From positions 1 to 64,000 of the forward strand of contig JAJZQW010000001.1 of the NCBI GenBank assembly GCA_021802985.1: DNA of 64,000 nt, read 5' to 3'. The notes beneath the pieces were generated by a model that was not told the DNA's origin, did no database searches, and saw only the letters and a list, made by a program, of their open reading frames with translations. This document shows, in pieces, positions 10,844 through 20,187 of the stretch (within the stretch, counting starts at the first letter, position 1; the number at the start of each line of letters is the position of its first letter). The position numbers and the translations under genes are program-made. The stretch is from Acidobacteriota bacterium (GTDB lineage: Bacteria; Acidobacteriota; Holophagae; Holophagales; Holophagaceae).

Positions 10844-12181
10844 ATGGACGCCCTGCTGCGCCTGCCTGAAGCCACGATCCTCACCGACCCTGACGCTTTG
10901 GCCCCCTTCCAGCGCGATGAATCCCATGTGGTGGGGCCGGCCCCCCTGGCCGTGGTCCGCCCCCACGGACCCGCCGCCCTCCGGGAGCTGGTGCGGCTGG
11001 CCCGGGCCGAGGGCTTCGGCCTCGTCCCCCGCGGGGCCGGTACCGGCAAGGCCGGGGGCTGCGTGCCCACCCAGCGCACCGTGGTGGTCGACTTGTCGGC
11101 ATGGCCGGGAATGATCCAGGTCTCGCCCCAGGACCTGAGCCTCACGGCGCCCGTCAGCGCGCTCCTGCGCGACGTGAAAGCCACCGCCGGCGAGGCGGGG
11201 TTGTTCTATCCGCCCGATCCCAATTCCTGGGAGAGCTGCGCCCTGGGTGGCACGCTGGCCACCAATGCCGGCGGACCCAACGCCTGCAAGTACGGCATGA
11301 CCCGCCACTGGGTGCTGGGCCTCGACGCCCTGCTGGCCGATGGCGAGATCCACCGCTTCGGCATCCCCAGCGTGAAGGCCAACACGGGGCCCAGCCTCGC
11401 GCAGCTCCTCGTGGGCAGCGAGGGCATCTTCGGCCTCATCGTCGGCGCCACCCTGCGCCTCACGCCCCAGCCCCGCGAGTACGCCACCCTGCTCCTCCCC
11501 GTGAAGCGGTGGATGGACCTGCTGGACCTGCCCGGCCGCCTCTCCGCGGCGGGCTTCCTGCCAAGCGCCTTCGAGTTCTTCGATCCCGCCGTGCTGGCGG
11601 AGCTCCGCGCCCATGGCCCCGACGAGGCGCGCCGCCTGCCCGGCGAGGCCCTGGCCATCCTGGAGTTCGACGAACGGGGCTGCACCTCCGATGATTTCCT
11701 CGAATCCCTGGCGGACCTGCTGGGCCCCGTGGCCGATGGGTTGGAGATCGCCTCCGACAGCCGCCAGCGAAACGCCATCTGGGCCGTGCGCCGCATGACC
11801 AGCGCCTTCCTCAAGGAGCGGCACCCGAAGAAGGTGAGCGAGGACATCGTCGTGCCCCGCAGCCGCCTGCGCGAGTTCTTCGAGCGGCTGGAGCGCTCGG
11901 GCATCCCCTCCGTCAGCTACGGCCACCTGGGCGACGGCAACCTGCACGTGAACCTGCTGGCCGCCGGCGACACCCCGCACGATGAGCTGGAGGCCCAGCT
12001 CATGACGCTCTTCCGGCTGGCCATCGAGCTGGGCGGCACCCTCAGCGGCGAGCACGGCATCGGCCTGGCCAAACGCGAAGCCTTCCTGGCCCTCACCGAT
12101 CCCGGCCACATCGCCGCCCTCCGTGCGATGAAACGGGCCCTCGACCCGGATGGAATCTTCAACCCTGGCAAAGTGATCTGA
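10844..12181 (+). CDS. FAD-linked oxidase, GlcD-like (glycolate/D-lactate dehydrogenase)
   Basis: PRGAGTGKAGGCVP FAD-binding loop, GGTLATNAGGPNACKYG, GHLGDGNLHVN, SGEHGIGLAKR. Confidence 0.92.
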   Translation: MDALLRLPEATILTDPDALAPFQRDESHVVGPAPLAVVRPHGPAALRELVRLARAEGFGLVPRGAGTGKAGGCVPTQRTVVVDLSAWPGMIQVSPQDLSLTAPVSALLRDVKATAGEAGLFYPPDPNSWESCALGGTLATNAGGPNACKYGMTRHWVLGLDALLADGEIHRFGIPSVKANTGPSLAQLLVGSEGIFGLIVGATLRLTPQPREYATLLLPVKRWMDLLDLPGRLSAAGFLPSAFEFFDPAVLAELRAHGPDEARRLPGEALAILEFDERGCTSDDFLESLADLLGPVADGLEIASDSRQRNAIWAVRRMTSAFLKERHPKKVSEDIVVPRSRLREFFERLERSGIPSVSYGHLGDGNLHVNLLAAGDTPHDELEAQLMTLFRLAIELGGTLSGEHGIGLAKREAFLALTDPGHIAALRAMKRALDPDGIFNPGKVI

Positions 12182-12195
12182 AGCGGAGCCCCGCC

Positions 12196-12852
12196 ATGTC
12201 CAAGCGTCCCTTGATCCTCGGCCACCGGGGCCATTCCTCGAAGCACCTGGAGAACTCCATGGAGGCCTTCCGCGCGGCGCTGGCGGCGGGCATGGATGGC
12301 TTCGAGCTGGATGTGCAGCCCACCCGCGATGGCGTCTGCATGGTGCTTCACGATGACGACCTGGGCCGCACGGCCAACGGCTCGGGGATCCTGCGCCAGA
12401 TGAAGGCCGCCGAGCTGCCCCCCCTGAAGAACGGCGAGCGACTGCCCCGCCTGACGGACGTGCTGGAGCTGCCCGCGAAGCTCATCAACGTCGAGCTGAA
12501 GGGCGAGCCCGGCTGGCAGCAGGCCCTGGCGGCCGTGGAGGGGGCCGAGGCCCTGGACCGTGTGCTCTTCAGCAGCTTCGAGCCCAGCGAGGTGCTGCAG
12601 CTCTGGGCCGCCTGCGAGAGCGCCCGCTGCGGCTTCCTCTGGGAAACCAGCGAGGCCCTGGATCTCACCGCGGAGGAACTGGCCGACCTGCCCGAGGCCC
12701 TCTGGCTCCATCCGCCCCTCAAGGCGGTGCAGGCGAACCCCGACCTGTGGGCCCCCTACGCGGACCGCCTGGCGCTCTGGGGCATGAAAACCCCGGCCGA
12801 GGCGAAGGAGCTGCCCTTCGTCCCCGCCGTGCTCATCGCGGACGGGATCTGA
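12196..12852 (+). CDS. Glycerophosphodiester phosphodiesterase
   Basis: LGHRGHSSKHLENSMEAFRAALAAGMDGFELDVQPTRDG. Confidence 0.93.
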   Translation: MSKRPLILGHRGHSSKHLENSMEAFRAALAAGMDGFELDVQPTRDGVCMVLHDDDLGRTANGSGILRQMKAAELPPLKNGERLPRLTDVLELPAKLINVELKGEPGWQQALAAVEGAEALDRVLFSSFEPSEVLQLWAACESARCGFLWETSEALDLTAEELADLPEALWLHPPLKAVQANPDLWAPYADRLALWGMKTPAEAKELPFVPAVLIADGI

Positions 12853-12871
12853 GCCGCTTCCGGAGGAAACA

Positions 12872-12920
12872 GGCTGGTCGCGGAAGGCGCGGAAGAAAGC
12901 CGGAAGACACCGAAGAAGAA
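12872..12920. repeat. Copy 1 (left arm only) of the CTGGTCGCGGAAG repeat family
   Basis: AGGCTGGTCGCGGAAGGCGCGGAAGAAAGCCGGAAGACACCGAAG; shares AGGCTGGTCGCGGAAG with the copy at 34483. Confidence 0.6.
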
Positions 12921-13005
12921 TGGCCGGGTGCTCTGGTCATCCGACGCCGGAAAGCCGAGGCGGTCACGGCCAGGCTGGTTCCATGTCTTCCTTGAAATTT
13001 CGTAC

Positions 13006-13371
13006 TTACCTGGGCTTCAGCTTGAAGTCCGGGTGGCACTCCAGGCACTTCACCACCGCGGGCCTGTGCTGCTTGTGGCACTCGGGGCAGGCGAAGGGGC
13101 CGGGGTGGGGCGCCTTCGGCGGCGCGTGGGGATTCACCGGCAGCTGCTTGGTGAGGTCGGCCATGGCCGGGTAGTCCCCGTGGCAGATCATGCAGGAGTC
13201 GTCGGCGACCGCGGCGGTGGTCGGCTTCTCCTTCTGGTGGCAGTCGTGGCAGGTGACCCCCGCCTTGGCGTGCCACGGCGGCAGGGGACGCTTCGCGTCG
13301 CCCTCGCGGGCCCAGGCGGTGGCCCCCAGACTCCCCGCGAGACAGAAGGCGACGACGGTCTTCAGCTTCAT
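13006..13371 (-). CDS. Cytochrome c3-like tetraheme c-type cytochrome
   Basis: Signal peptide plus four CXXCH motifs (CHDCH, CMICH, CPECH, CLECH). Confidence 0.88.
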   Translation of the reverse strand: MKLKTVVAFCLAGSLGATAWAREGDAKRPLPPWHAKAGVTCHDCHQKEKPTTAAVADDSCMICHGDYPAMADLTKQLPVNPHAPPKAPHPGPFACPECHKQHRPAVVKCLECHPDFKLKPR

Positions 13372-13748
13372 GAAATCCTCGACGGGTCGGTGAACTTGAA
13401 GGTGGGGTGGCACTCCAGACACTTCACCACCGGAGGCTTGTGCTGTCGATGGCACTCCGGGCAGGCGAAGGGACCAGGATGGGGGGCCGCCGGCGGGGCG
13501 TGGGGATTCACGGCGTGCTGCTTCGTGAGCACGGCCATGGCCTTGAGATCCCCGTGACAGGCCATGCAGGATTCGTCGGGAACCGCGGCGGTGACCGGCT
13601 TCTCCTTCAGATGGCAATCGTGGCAGATGAGGCCCGCCTTGGCGTGTGGGGCGGGCAGCGGGTGTTTCGGATCCTGCGCCGCGGCCCGGCCAGGCAGCGC
13701 CCCCATGCCCAGCAGGAGGCAAAGCGCCATGAGGTGCTCACGTTTCAT
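13368..13748 (-). CDS. Cytochrome c3-like tetraheme c-type cytochrome (paralog)
   Basis: Signal peptide plus four CXXCH motifs (CHDCH, CMACH, CPECH, CLECH); 4-nt overlap with the downstream paralog. Confidence 0.88.
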   Translation of the reverse strand: MKREHLMALCLLLGMGALPGRAAAQDPKHPLPAPHAKAGLICHDCHLKEKPVTAAVPDESCMACHGDLKAMAVLTKQHAVNPHAPPAAPHPGPFACPECHRQHKPPVVKCLECHPTFKFTDPSRIS

Positions 13749-13987
13749 GCGGTCCTCCCCTCGGGATCGGGTGGTCGGGGGCCATCGCCCCCAGCATCGT
13801 AACCTCTTCTTGAACCAAAGTGGATACTCTGGTCCAATTTGATGTCGAGGGTCACAACGGCCCTTACCGTAAGGGTTTCACGCCACAAACTGAGTTCATT
13901 CGGAGCCAGAGGGTCAGCCCGGTCCGCCTCTCCCCTTGGCCACGCTCCTTGATTCGCCCCGAGAGGCCACTGTTCTGGAGGACGCCC

Positions 13988-14986
13988 ATGCAAAGAGCTG
14001 TTTACCGCGGGGTCATGATTCTGTGCCTGGTGGCGGGAATCCCTTTCATGAACCGGCTTGATGCGCAGAGCTACCAGGTGCGGGCCCAGGTCTCCACGAA
14101 CCTGCCCCACTACCAGCCCGCGGCCAGCATCAAGGGCCAGGTGGACATCCCCTGCACGGACACCCTCCCCGAAGTGGGAGATGAGTGGACCCGGGGCTTC
14201 CGCAAGTACCACCCCGAATCGAACCTCATCTTCCGCTACAAGCCCAGCGGGGACGCCGCGAAGCAGCTGCTGGACGGGAGCGCCCCCCTGGTCATCATGG
14301 CCCGGGAGCTGTCGTCGGCGGAAATGAAGGCCTTCCGCGACAAGTACGGCTACATGCCCATGCGCATGCCTGTGGGCATGGACGCCAACATCGTGTTCGT
14401 CAACAAGGCCAATCCCATCAACTCCATCACCATGGAGCAGCTGGACGCCATCTATTCGAAGACCCGCAAGGGCGGCGCCAAGGAACCTGCCGTCGTGTGG
14501 GGGGATCTCGGCGTCCGGGGCGAATTGGCCAAGCGGCGCATCGATGCCTTTTCCCGGCCGCAGGGTTCGGCCGTCCGCGCCTCCTTCGGCGACCTCGCGC
14601 TTCTGCAGGGCGAATTCCGGGATGGCCTCCAGGAACGCGATGACTACCCCGCCCTCGCCGAAGCCGTCACCACCGATGCCGCCAGCATCGGCTACGGCCC
14701 GCTGATCTGCTGGTACTCCACGAACAAGATCCTGCCGGTCGTGCCCTACGATGGCAACGAGGCCCGGTACCCCACCCAGGAGATGGTGACCACCAGCCGG
14801 TATCCCATGACCCGGCTGTTCTACGCCTACCTGAACCGGGCTCCGGGCGATGCCGTTCCCAAGCCCATCAATGAAGTGCTGCACCTGATCCTGAGCCAGG
14901 AAGGCCAGAACGAGGTGGCGGACGGGGGCCTGCTCCCGGCGCCGGTGGAGTACCTGACCATCGCCCTGAAGCGCCTGAGCCGTTGA
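13988..14986 (+). CDS. PstS-like periplasmic substrate-binding protein (orphan)
   Basis: Signal peptide; DEWTRGFRKYHPESNLIFRYKPSG...APLVIMARELSSAEMKAFRDKYGYMP; VNKANPINSITMEQLDAIYS. Confidence 0.75.
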   Translation: MQRAVYRGVMILCLVAGIPFMNRLDAQSYQVRAQVSTNLPHYQPAASIKGQVDIPCTDTLPEVGDEWTRGFRKYHPESNLIFRYKPSGDAAKQLLDGSAPLVIMARELSSAEMKAFRDKYGYMPMRMPVGMDANIVFVNKANPINSITMEQLDAIYSKTRKGGAKEPAVVWGDLGVRGELAKRRIDAFSRPQGSAVRASFGDLALLQGEFRDGLQERDDYPALAEAVTTDAASIGYGPLICWYSTNKILPVVPYDGNEARYPTQEMVTTSRYPMTRLFYAYLNRAPGDAVPKPINEVLHLILSQEGQNEVADGGLLPAPVEYLTIALKRLSR

Positions 14987-15091
14987 CGCACCTCTGACAA
15001 TTCGTCAACCCATCGACCCGATCCTGCGCATGTCCTTGTGGCCCTTCCCGCCCGGGGGGTACCCTTTGTCAGTCACATTCGGGAGGCATCC

Positions 15092-16084
15092 ATGGCCGTC
15101 AACCTCAAGGGTCGCAGTTTTCTCACCCTGATGGACTTCACGCCGCTGGAGGTCCGGTATCTCCTGGACCTGTCGCGGGATCTGAAGGCCAAGCGGCGCA
15201 TGGGCATCTATAACGACCTTCTGAAGGGCAAGAACATCGTGCTGCTCTTCGAGAAGGCCAGCACGCGCACCCGCTGTGCTTTCGAGGTGGGCGCGCTGGA
15301 AGAGGGGGCCCACGTCACCTTCCTGGATTCCGCCAGTTCCCAGGTCGGCAAGAAGGAGTCCATCGAGGACAGCGCCAAGGTGCTGGGCCGCTTCTACGAC
15401 GGCATCGAGTACCGCGGCTACAAGCAGGAGGTGGTCGAGGCCCTGGCCAAGCACAGCGGCGTGCCCGTCTGGAACGGCCTCACGGACACCGATCACCCCA
15501 CCCAGATCCTGGCGGACTTCCTCACCATCGAGGAGCACTGCGCCAAGCCCCTCGCCAAGGTGAAGCTGGTCTTCTGCGGCGACATCCGCAACAACATGAG
15601 CTACGCCCTGATGTACGGCGCCGCCAAGACCGGCATGCACATGGTGGCCCTGGGGCCCAAGGACCTGGCCCCCGATCCCAAGGTGCTGGCCGCCGCCCGC
15701 GAGGCCGCGAAGGAGACGGGCGCCACCATCGAGGTGACGGACAACGTGGACCAGGCCGTGCAGGGCGCCGATGTGCTCTACACCGACGTCTGGGCCAGCA
15801 TGGGTGAGGAGGACCAGATCCCCGCCCGCGTGAAGCTGCTGACCCCCTACAAGGTCACCCTGGACATGCTCCAGAAGACCGGCAACCCGGATGTGCTGTT
15901 CCTCCACTGCCTGCCCGCCTTCCACGATTTCGAGACCAAGCTCGCCAAGGAACAGAAGGCGCTGGGCCTCGACATCCGCGAGGTGACGGACGAGGTCTTC
16001 CGCAGCCGCCACAGTGTGGTCTTCGACGAGGCCGAGAACCGCATGCACACCATCAAGGCGGTGATGGTGGCCACCCTCGGCTGA
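15092..16084 (+). CDS. argF: Ornithine carbamoyltransferase
   Basis: [26 protein letters not shown] motifs. Confidence 0.94.
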   Translation: MAVNLKGRSFLTLMDFTPLEVRYLLDLSRDLKAKRRMGIYNDLLKGKNIVLLFEKASTRTRCAFEVGALEEGAHVTFLDSASSQVGKKESIEDSAKVLGRFYDGIEYRGYKQEVVEALAKHSGVPVWNGLTDTDHPTQILADFLTIEEHCAKPLAKVKLVFCGDIRNNMSYALMYGAAKTGMHMVALGPKDLAPDPKVLAAAREAAKETGATIEVTDNVDQAVQGADVLYTDVWASMGEEDQIPARVKLLTPYKVTLDMLQKTGNPDVLFLHCLPAFHDFETKLAKEQKALGLDIREVTDEVFRSRHSVVFDEAENRMHTIKAVMVATLG

Positions 16085-16101
16085 CCGCCCCCCGCTGGTG
16101 A

Positions 16102-16129
16102 AGAAATGGCCCCGGACGGGGCCATTTCT
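16102..16129 (+). terminator. Hairpin downstream of argF
   Basis: AGAAATGGCCCC-GGAC-GGGGCCATTTCT 12-bp stem. Confidence 0.65.
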
Positions 16130-16177
16130 GCGTGAGGCGATGCTATGGTGGTTCCACCCATCCCGAACGGAGCTTCC

Positions 16178-16675
16178 ATGCGACTGGCCACGTCCCTCGT
16201 CCTTCCGGCCCTCGTGGCCCTGTCCCTCTCTGCCCAGGAACCCGGCCTCAACGGCCTCTGGCACCAGGCCCGGGTGGACAACATCCAGGCGGCCATCCAG
16301 GCCTGCACCGCCGACATGAACTTCATCACGCGCCCCATCGCCCGGCACAAGCTGGCCAACGTCAACCCGGCCTACCAGAAGGTCACGCTGTCCATCACGC
16401 CCCAGCAGGTGTCGGTGAAGCTCGATGACCGGAACCCCATCCTCATGCCCGGCAATGGCCAGGAAGCGCCCTGGACCCGCGAGGACGGCGACAAGTTCCA
16501 GGTGGCCGCCCACGTCGCGCCGGGCCAGCTCACCCAGACCTTCCGGAACGATGAAGGAGCCCGCACCAACGTCTTCCGCCTCAGCCCCGATGGCCGGACC
16601 CTCACGCTGTTCGTGACCGTGACCAGCCCCCGGATCCCCAAGCCACTGACCTACACCATGACCTTCGGGCGCTGA
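16178..16675 (+). CDS. Secreted protein of unknown function
   Basis: Signal peptide MRLATSLVLPALVALSLSAQ; coherent ORF to stop. Confidence 0.6.
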   Translation: MRLATSLVLPALVALSLSAQEPGLNGLWHQARVDNIQAAIQACTADMNFITRPIARHKLANVNPAYQKVTLSITPQQVSVKLDDRNPILMPGNGQEAPWTREDGDKFQVAAHVAPGQLTQTFRNDEGARTNVFRLSPDGRTLTLFVTVTSPRIPKPLTYTMTFGR

Positions 16676-16682
16676 ACACGCC

Positions 16683-16871
16683 TCACTTTGTCAGCGTGAT
16701 GGCATCCAGTTCGCGCCCCTTGGCATCGAGCTGGCGCAGATGCAGGGTGCGGCCCTCCACCTCCACCTCCGTGAAGGAATTCCGGTCGGAGACGAAGGCG
16801 CGGGTCCAGGGCTGCCAGGAGGCCCGGTCCGCGTGGCAGGGCCGAGGCCGCGCAGCGCGCGCATGGCCCAT
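16683..16871 (-). pseudogene. Possible C-terminal remnant of a longer secreted enzyme (metallophosphoesterase-like tail?)
   Basis: Short ORF; FVSDRNSFTEVEVEGRTLHLRQLDAKGRELDAITLTK looks like a domain C-terminus with no N-terminal body upstream. Confidence 0.35.
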
Positions 16872-16893
16872 TCTAATTCGACCCCGGGCCTCC

Positions 16894-16908
16894 TAAGCTC
16901 GACCCATG
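16894..16908 (+). promoter_or_regulatory. TAAGCT-N6-ATG (leaderless-type -10)
   Basis: taagct cgaccc ATG. Confidence 0.4.
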
Positions 16909-17904
16909 AAACGATCCTCTACGCCGCTTCCCGGTGGCCCCCGGCGTGCGATGGGCTACCACCTCGGGAAGGCCCTGCTTGTCGGCCTGGGCCTGGGGGG
17001 GGGGATGACGGCGGTATTCCGGGATCCAGCGCATGTCTGGAACTACCTGTTCGTGTCCTGCCTCTGTTCCGTGGTGATCGGCCTGGGGTTCCACGCGCTC
17101 CCCCCTGGCTTCCTGGAGCCCACCCAGGGCCGGAGTCCGCGGATGGCCGTATGGCGGATGCAAGTGAAGTGGCTTGGCATCTGTCTCCTGCTGGTGGCCT
17201 CCTGCCTGGGGCTTCTGCAGCTGATCTTCGGGCGCCGCCTCGATGGAGCCACCCTTACCGTGGTGCCCCTGGTGGCGCTTCTCATCACGAGCCTGGTCGT
17301 GGGTCAGCACACGGCCACCGCCCTGGTGGCCCGCACCCGTTCCCTTGAGCAGACCCGGGCCCATGCGGGATTCCTGGCCCTCCAGGCCCAGATCCAGCCC
17401 CATACCCTTTTCAATGCCCTGAACACCATCCTGGCCCTGGTCCGGACCCATCCGGAGCAGGCCGAGGCTGCCACTCGACATCTGTCCCGTCTGCTCCGCC
17501 GCACCACGGCAGCACTGGACCAGGAGGCGTGGCCCCTGGCGGACGAATTCCAGCTCCTGGAGGCGCTGCTGGAACTGGAGCGTCTGCGGTTCGGCGACCG
17601 GCTCTCCTACACCTTGACGCTCGCGGAGGATCTCCGCGATCGGCGGGTGCCGCCCCTACTCCTGGTTCCTCTGGTGGAGAACAGCCTCAAGCACGGCTTC
17701 CGCGCCAAGGTGGGTCCCTGCACCCTGACCGTCGTGGCCGAGGGACGCACCCTCCGCGTGGCGGACGACGGGCTCGGCCGTCCCGTGCCCGTGGCCGAAG
17801 GCGTGGGCTTGCGCACTGTGCGCGAGCGCCTGGAGGCCCTGGGAGGCCGCATGAGCTGGCCGGAGACATCCACCGGGTGCGTCGTGGAACTGGAGTTGCC
17901 ATGA
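16906..17904 (+). CDS. LytS/YehU-type sensor histidine kinase
   Basis: Multi-TM N-terminus; LQAQIQPHTLFNALNTILALVRTHPEQAEAATRHLSRLLR; VPLVENSLKHGF. Confidence 0.92.
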   Translation: MKRSSTPLPGGPRRAMGYHLGKALLVGLGLGGGMTAVFRDPAHVWNYLFVSCLCSVVIGLGFHALPPGFLEPTQGRSPRMAVWRMQVKWLGICLLLVASCLGLLQLIFGRRLDGATLTVVPLVALLITSLVVGQHTATALVARTRSLEQTRAHAGFLALQAQIQPHTLFNALNTILALVRTHPEQAEAATRHLSRLLRRTTAALDQEAWPLADEFQLLEALLELERLRFGDRLSYTLTLAEDLRDRRVPPLLLVPLVENSLKHGFRAKVGPCTLTVVAEGRTLRVADDGLGRPVPVAEGVGLRTVRERLEALGGRMSWPETSTGCVVELELP

Positions 17905-18653
17905 ACCTCCGCTATGTGCTCGTCGAGGACGAGCCTCCGGCCCGCGAACTGCTCAACCAGATGGTGCAGCGGCTCCGCCCCGGGTCCCGATGCATTGGCG
18001 AAGCCGCCGATGGCCTTCAGGGTCTGGAACTCCTGCGGGTTCTCGCGCCCAACCTGCTCTTCCTGGACATCGAGTTCCCGCCGGAGGGAGCCTTCGGGCT
18101 GCTCCGCCGCACCCGGGAAGCGGGCCTCCAACTGCCGCCGATCGTCTTTGTCACGGCCTACGACCGCTATGCCGTGGAAGCCTTCCGCTGGTCCGCGTGC
18201 GACTACCTGCTCAAGCCCCTCGAACCGGCGCAGCTCCAGGAGGCCCTCGACCGGGTGCCCCGTCAGCCCGCCTTGGATGTGGCGGGCCTGCTGGCCACGC
18301 TCCAGGCCCTCCGGGAACCGCGGCTTCCCGAGCGGTTCACGGTGCAGGCGAAGGGGCGCTGGCGGGTGCTGGCCTGGAAGGACGTGAGCCACCTGCGCAC
18401 GGAGAACCGCCTGTTGTTCGTGCACACGGGCGAGGGCCGCTTTGTGCTGGACCGCCACCTCGACGAGTTGGAGCCCCTGCTGGCGCCCGAGTTCATCCGC
18501 CCCCACCGGAGCGCCCTGGTGGCCCTGCGCGCAGTCACGGAACTGGAGGCTCCGCCCGGGGAACCTGGGGAACTGCGCCTCCGGGACGGCAGCCGCATTC
18601 CCGTGAGCCGCGAGCGCCTGGCGGAGGTCAAGCGGAAGCTCGGGGTGGGCTGA
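17901..18653 (+). CDS. LytTR-family response regulator
   Basis: REC domain (VEDEPPARELL, LFLDIEFP, FVTAYDRYAVEAF) and C-terminal LytTR domain; ATGA overlap with the kinase. Confidence 0.94.
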   Translation: MNLRYVLVEDEPPARELLNQMVQRLRPGSRCIGEAADGLQGLELLRVLAPNLLFLDIEFPPEGAFGLLRRTREAGLQLPPIVFVTAYDRYAVEAFRWSACDYLLKPLEPAQLQEALDRVPRQPALDVAGLLATLQALREPRLPERFTVQAKGRWRVLAWKDVSHLRTENRLLFVHTGEGRFVLDRHLDELEPLLAPEFIRPHRSALVALRAVTELEAPPGEPGELRLRDGSRIPVSRERLAEVKRKLGVG

Positions 18654-18793
18654 GGGCTCGCGTCCCGGATCGCCTGGCGTTCGTTTCGGAGCGCCCTGGG
18701 GCGGATCCGGCCGGTTACCGGCCGGGTTCGGACCTTTCTTCCGGGCGACCGCCTACGCCAGGTCAAGCATGAAGGCTGTTCCCAGGAGCCCCC

Positions 18794-19510
18794 ATGCGCC
18801 GCGTCCTTCCGATCCTCCTCCCCGCCCTCGCCCTGCCGCTGGCGGCTGCGAAGCCCCTTCCCTTGGCCCAGCGCCTCCAGCAGGTCCTCCGTCTCCCGGA
18901 GGCCGACCTGGCCAGGCTCCAGGCGGACCTGGCCACCGCTCCGGATCGGCCGGCCAGGGCCTACTGGCAGGCCCTGGTGGCCTACGCCCGGCTGGGGCAA
19001 GCCCGGGATCCCGCGCAGGGTGCCGCCTTCCTCGCGGAGGGTCTGGCGCGCCTGGAGGGCCGCACCGACGCGGAGAGCCTCGCCCTGGAGGGCTCCCTCT
19101 GCGGCATGGCCATCGGCCTCCACCCGGAACAGGCCATGGAGCTGGCCCCCCGGGCCCTGGACTGCATCCGGCGGGCGCGCCAGGCGGACCCCGGGAACCC
19201 GCGCGTCCGCTTCTTCGAGGCCGTCCACCAGTTCCATACGCCGGAGGCCTTCGGTGGCGGCCCGGGTGTGGCCCTGCCCCTGCTGGCCGCCGCGCTCCAG
19301 CGGGCGGATCGCGAGGCGCCCCCGGCGGATCCCTGGCGCCCCGCCTGGGGGAAGGTGGAGTGCCTGGCTTGGCTGGCCCTGGCGGAAGCGAAGACGGGCG
19401 ATCGGGATTCCGCCCGGAAGCATCTGGTCCGCTGCCTGAGCCTGGATCCGGGGTACGGGTTCGCCCACCAGTTTGTGGAACCGCTCCTGAATGCAGGTGG
19501 GAAACCATGA
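18794..19510 (+). CDS. Secreted repeat-like (TPR-like) protein, paralog A
   Basis: Signal peptide; helical repeat composition; homologous to the next ORF (YWQALV, GNPRV.F motifs). Confidence 0.7.
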   Translation: MRRVLPILLPALALPLAAAKPLPLAQRLQQVLRLPEADLARLQADLATAPDRPARAYWQALVAYARLGQARDPAQGAAFLAEGLARLEGRTDAESLALEGSLCGMAIGLHPEQAMELAPRALDCIRRARQADPGNPRVRFFEAVHQFHTPEAFGGGPGVALPLLAAALQRADREAPPADPWRPAWGKVECLAWLALAEAKTGDRDSARKHLVRCLSLDPGYGFAHQFVEPLLNAGGKP

Positions 19511-20187
19511 AGCGCCTGCTGATCTGTCTCCTTCTCGCCCTGCCGCTCACCGCCCAGGATGAGCTGGCCGCGCGCCTGCAGGGCGCTCCGCGGTTGCCTC
19601 GAGCGGCCCTGGAGGTCCTGCGCTCGGACCTTGCGCGCGGCCCGGAATCCCCCCGCAAGGCCTATTGGCAGGCCCTGGTGGACTACCACCTGGTCTGGAA
19701 GCTGCGCGGCGGGGATCCCGACGGGGCCAGGGCCCTGCTGGAGGGCACCATCACCTGTTTGGAGCCCAGCCAGGATCCGGATGGGAAGGCCCTGCTCGGC
19801 GCCTGCCTCGATCTGATGATCGGCTTCAATCGCGCCAGGGCTGTCTTTCTCGCCCCGCGCGCGGCCCGGCTGATTCAGGAAGCTCTGCGGGCCGCGCCCC
19901 GTAATCCCCGTGTGAAAGTCTTCTGGGGCATCCATTGCGTTTTCATCCCGGCCCTCTTCGGCGGCGGCTCTAGTCGCGCCGTGGCCGTGCTGACCGAGGC
20001 CGTCCAGGAGGCTGAAGCCGAAGCGGATCCCGGCGACCCGCTGACGCCCCGCTGGGGCCGCATCGAAGCCATGGCCTGGCTGGCGGACGACGGGCGCAAA
20101 GCCGAGGCCCGGAACATGGTGGACCGGGCCGTCGCCCTGGACCCGCAGTACCCCTTCGCCCGGGCCCTTCAGAAGGAGCTGCGATGA
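19507..20187 (+). CDS. Secreted repeat-like (TPR-like) protein, paralog B
   Basis: Signal peptide; shares KAYWQALVDY, RNPRVKVFWGIHCVF, ALDPQYPFA with paralog A; ATGA overlap. Confidence 0.7.
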   Translation: MKRLLICLLLALPLTAQDELAARLQGAPRLPRAALEVLRSDLARGPESPRKAYWQALVDYHLVWKLRGGDPDGARALLEGTITCLEPSQDPDGKALLGACLDLMIGFNRARAVFLAPRAARLIQEALRAAPRNPRVKVFWGIHCVFIPALFGGGSSRAVAVLTEAVQEAEAEADPGDPLTPRWGRIEAMAWLADDGRKAEARNMVDRAVALDPQYPFARALQKELR

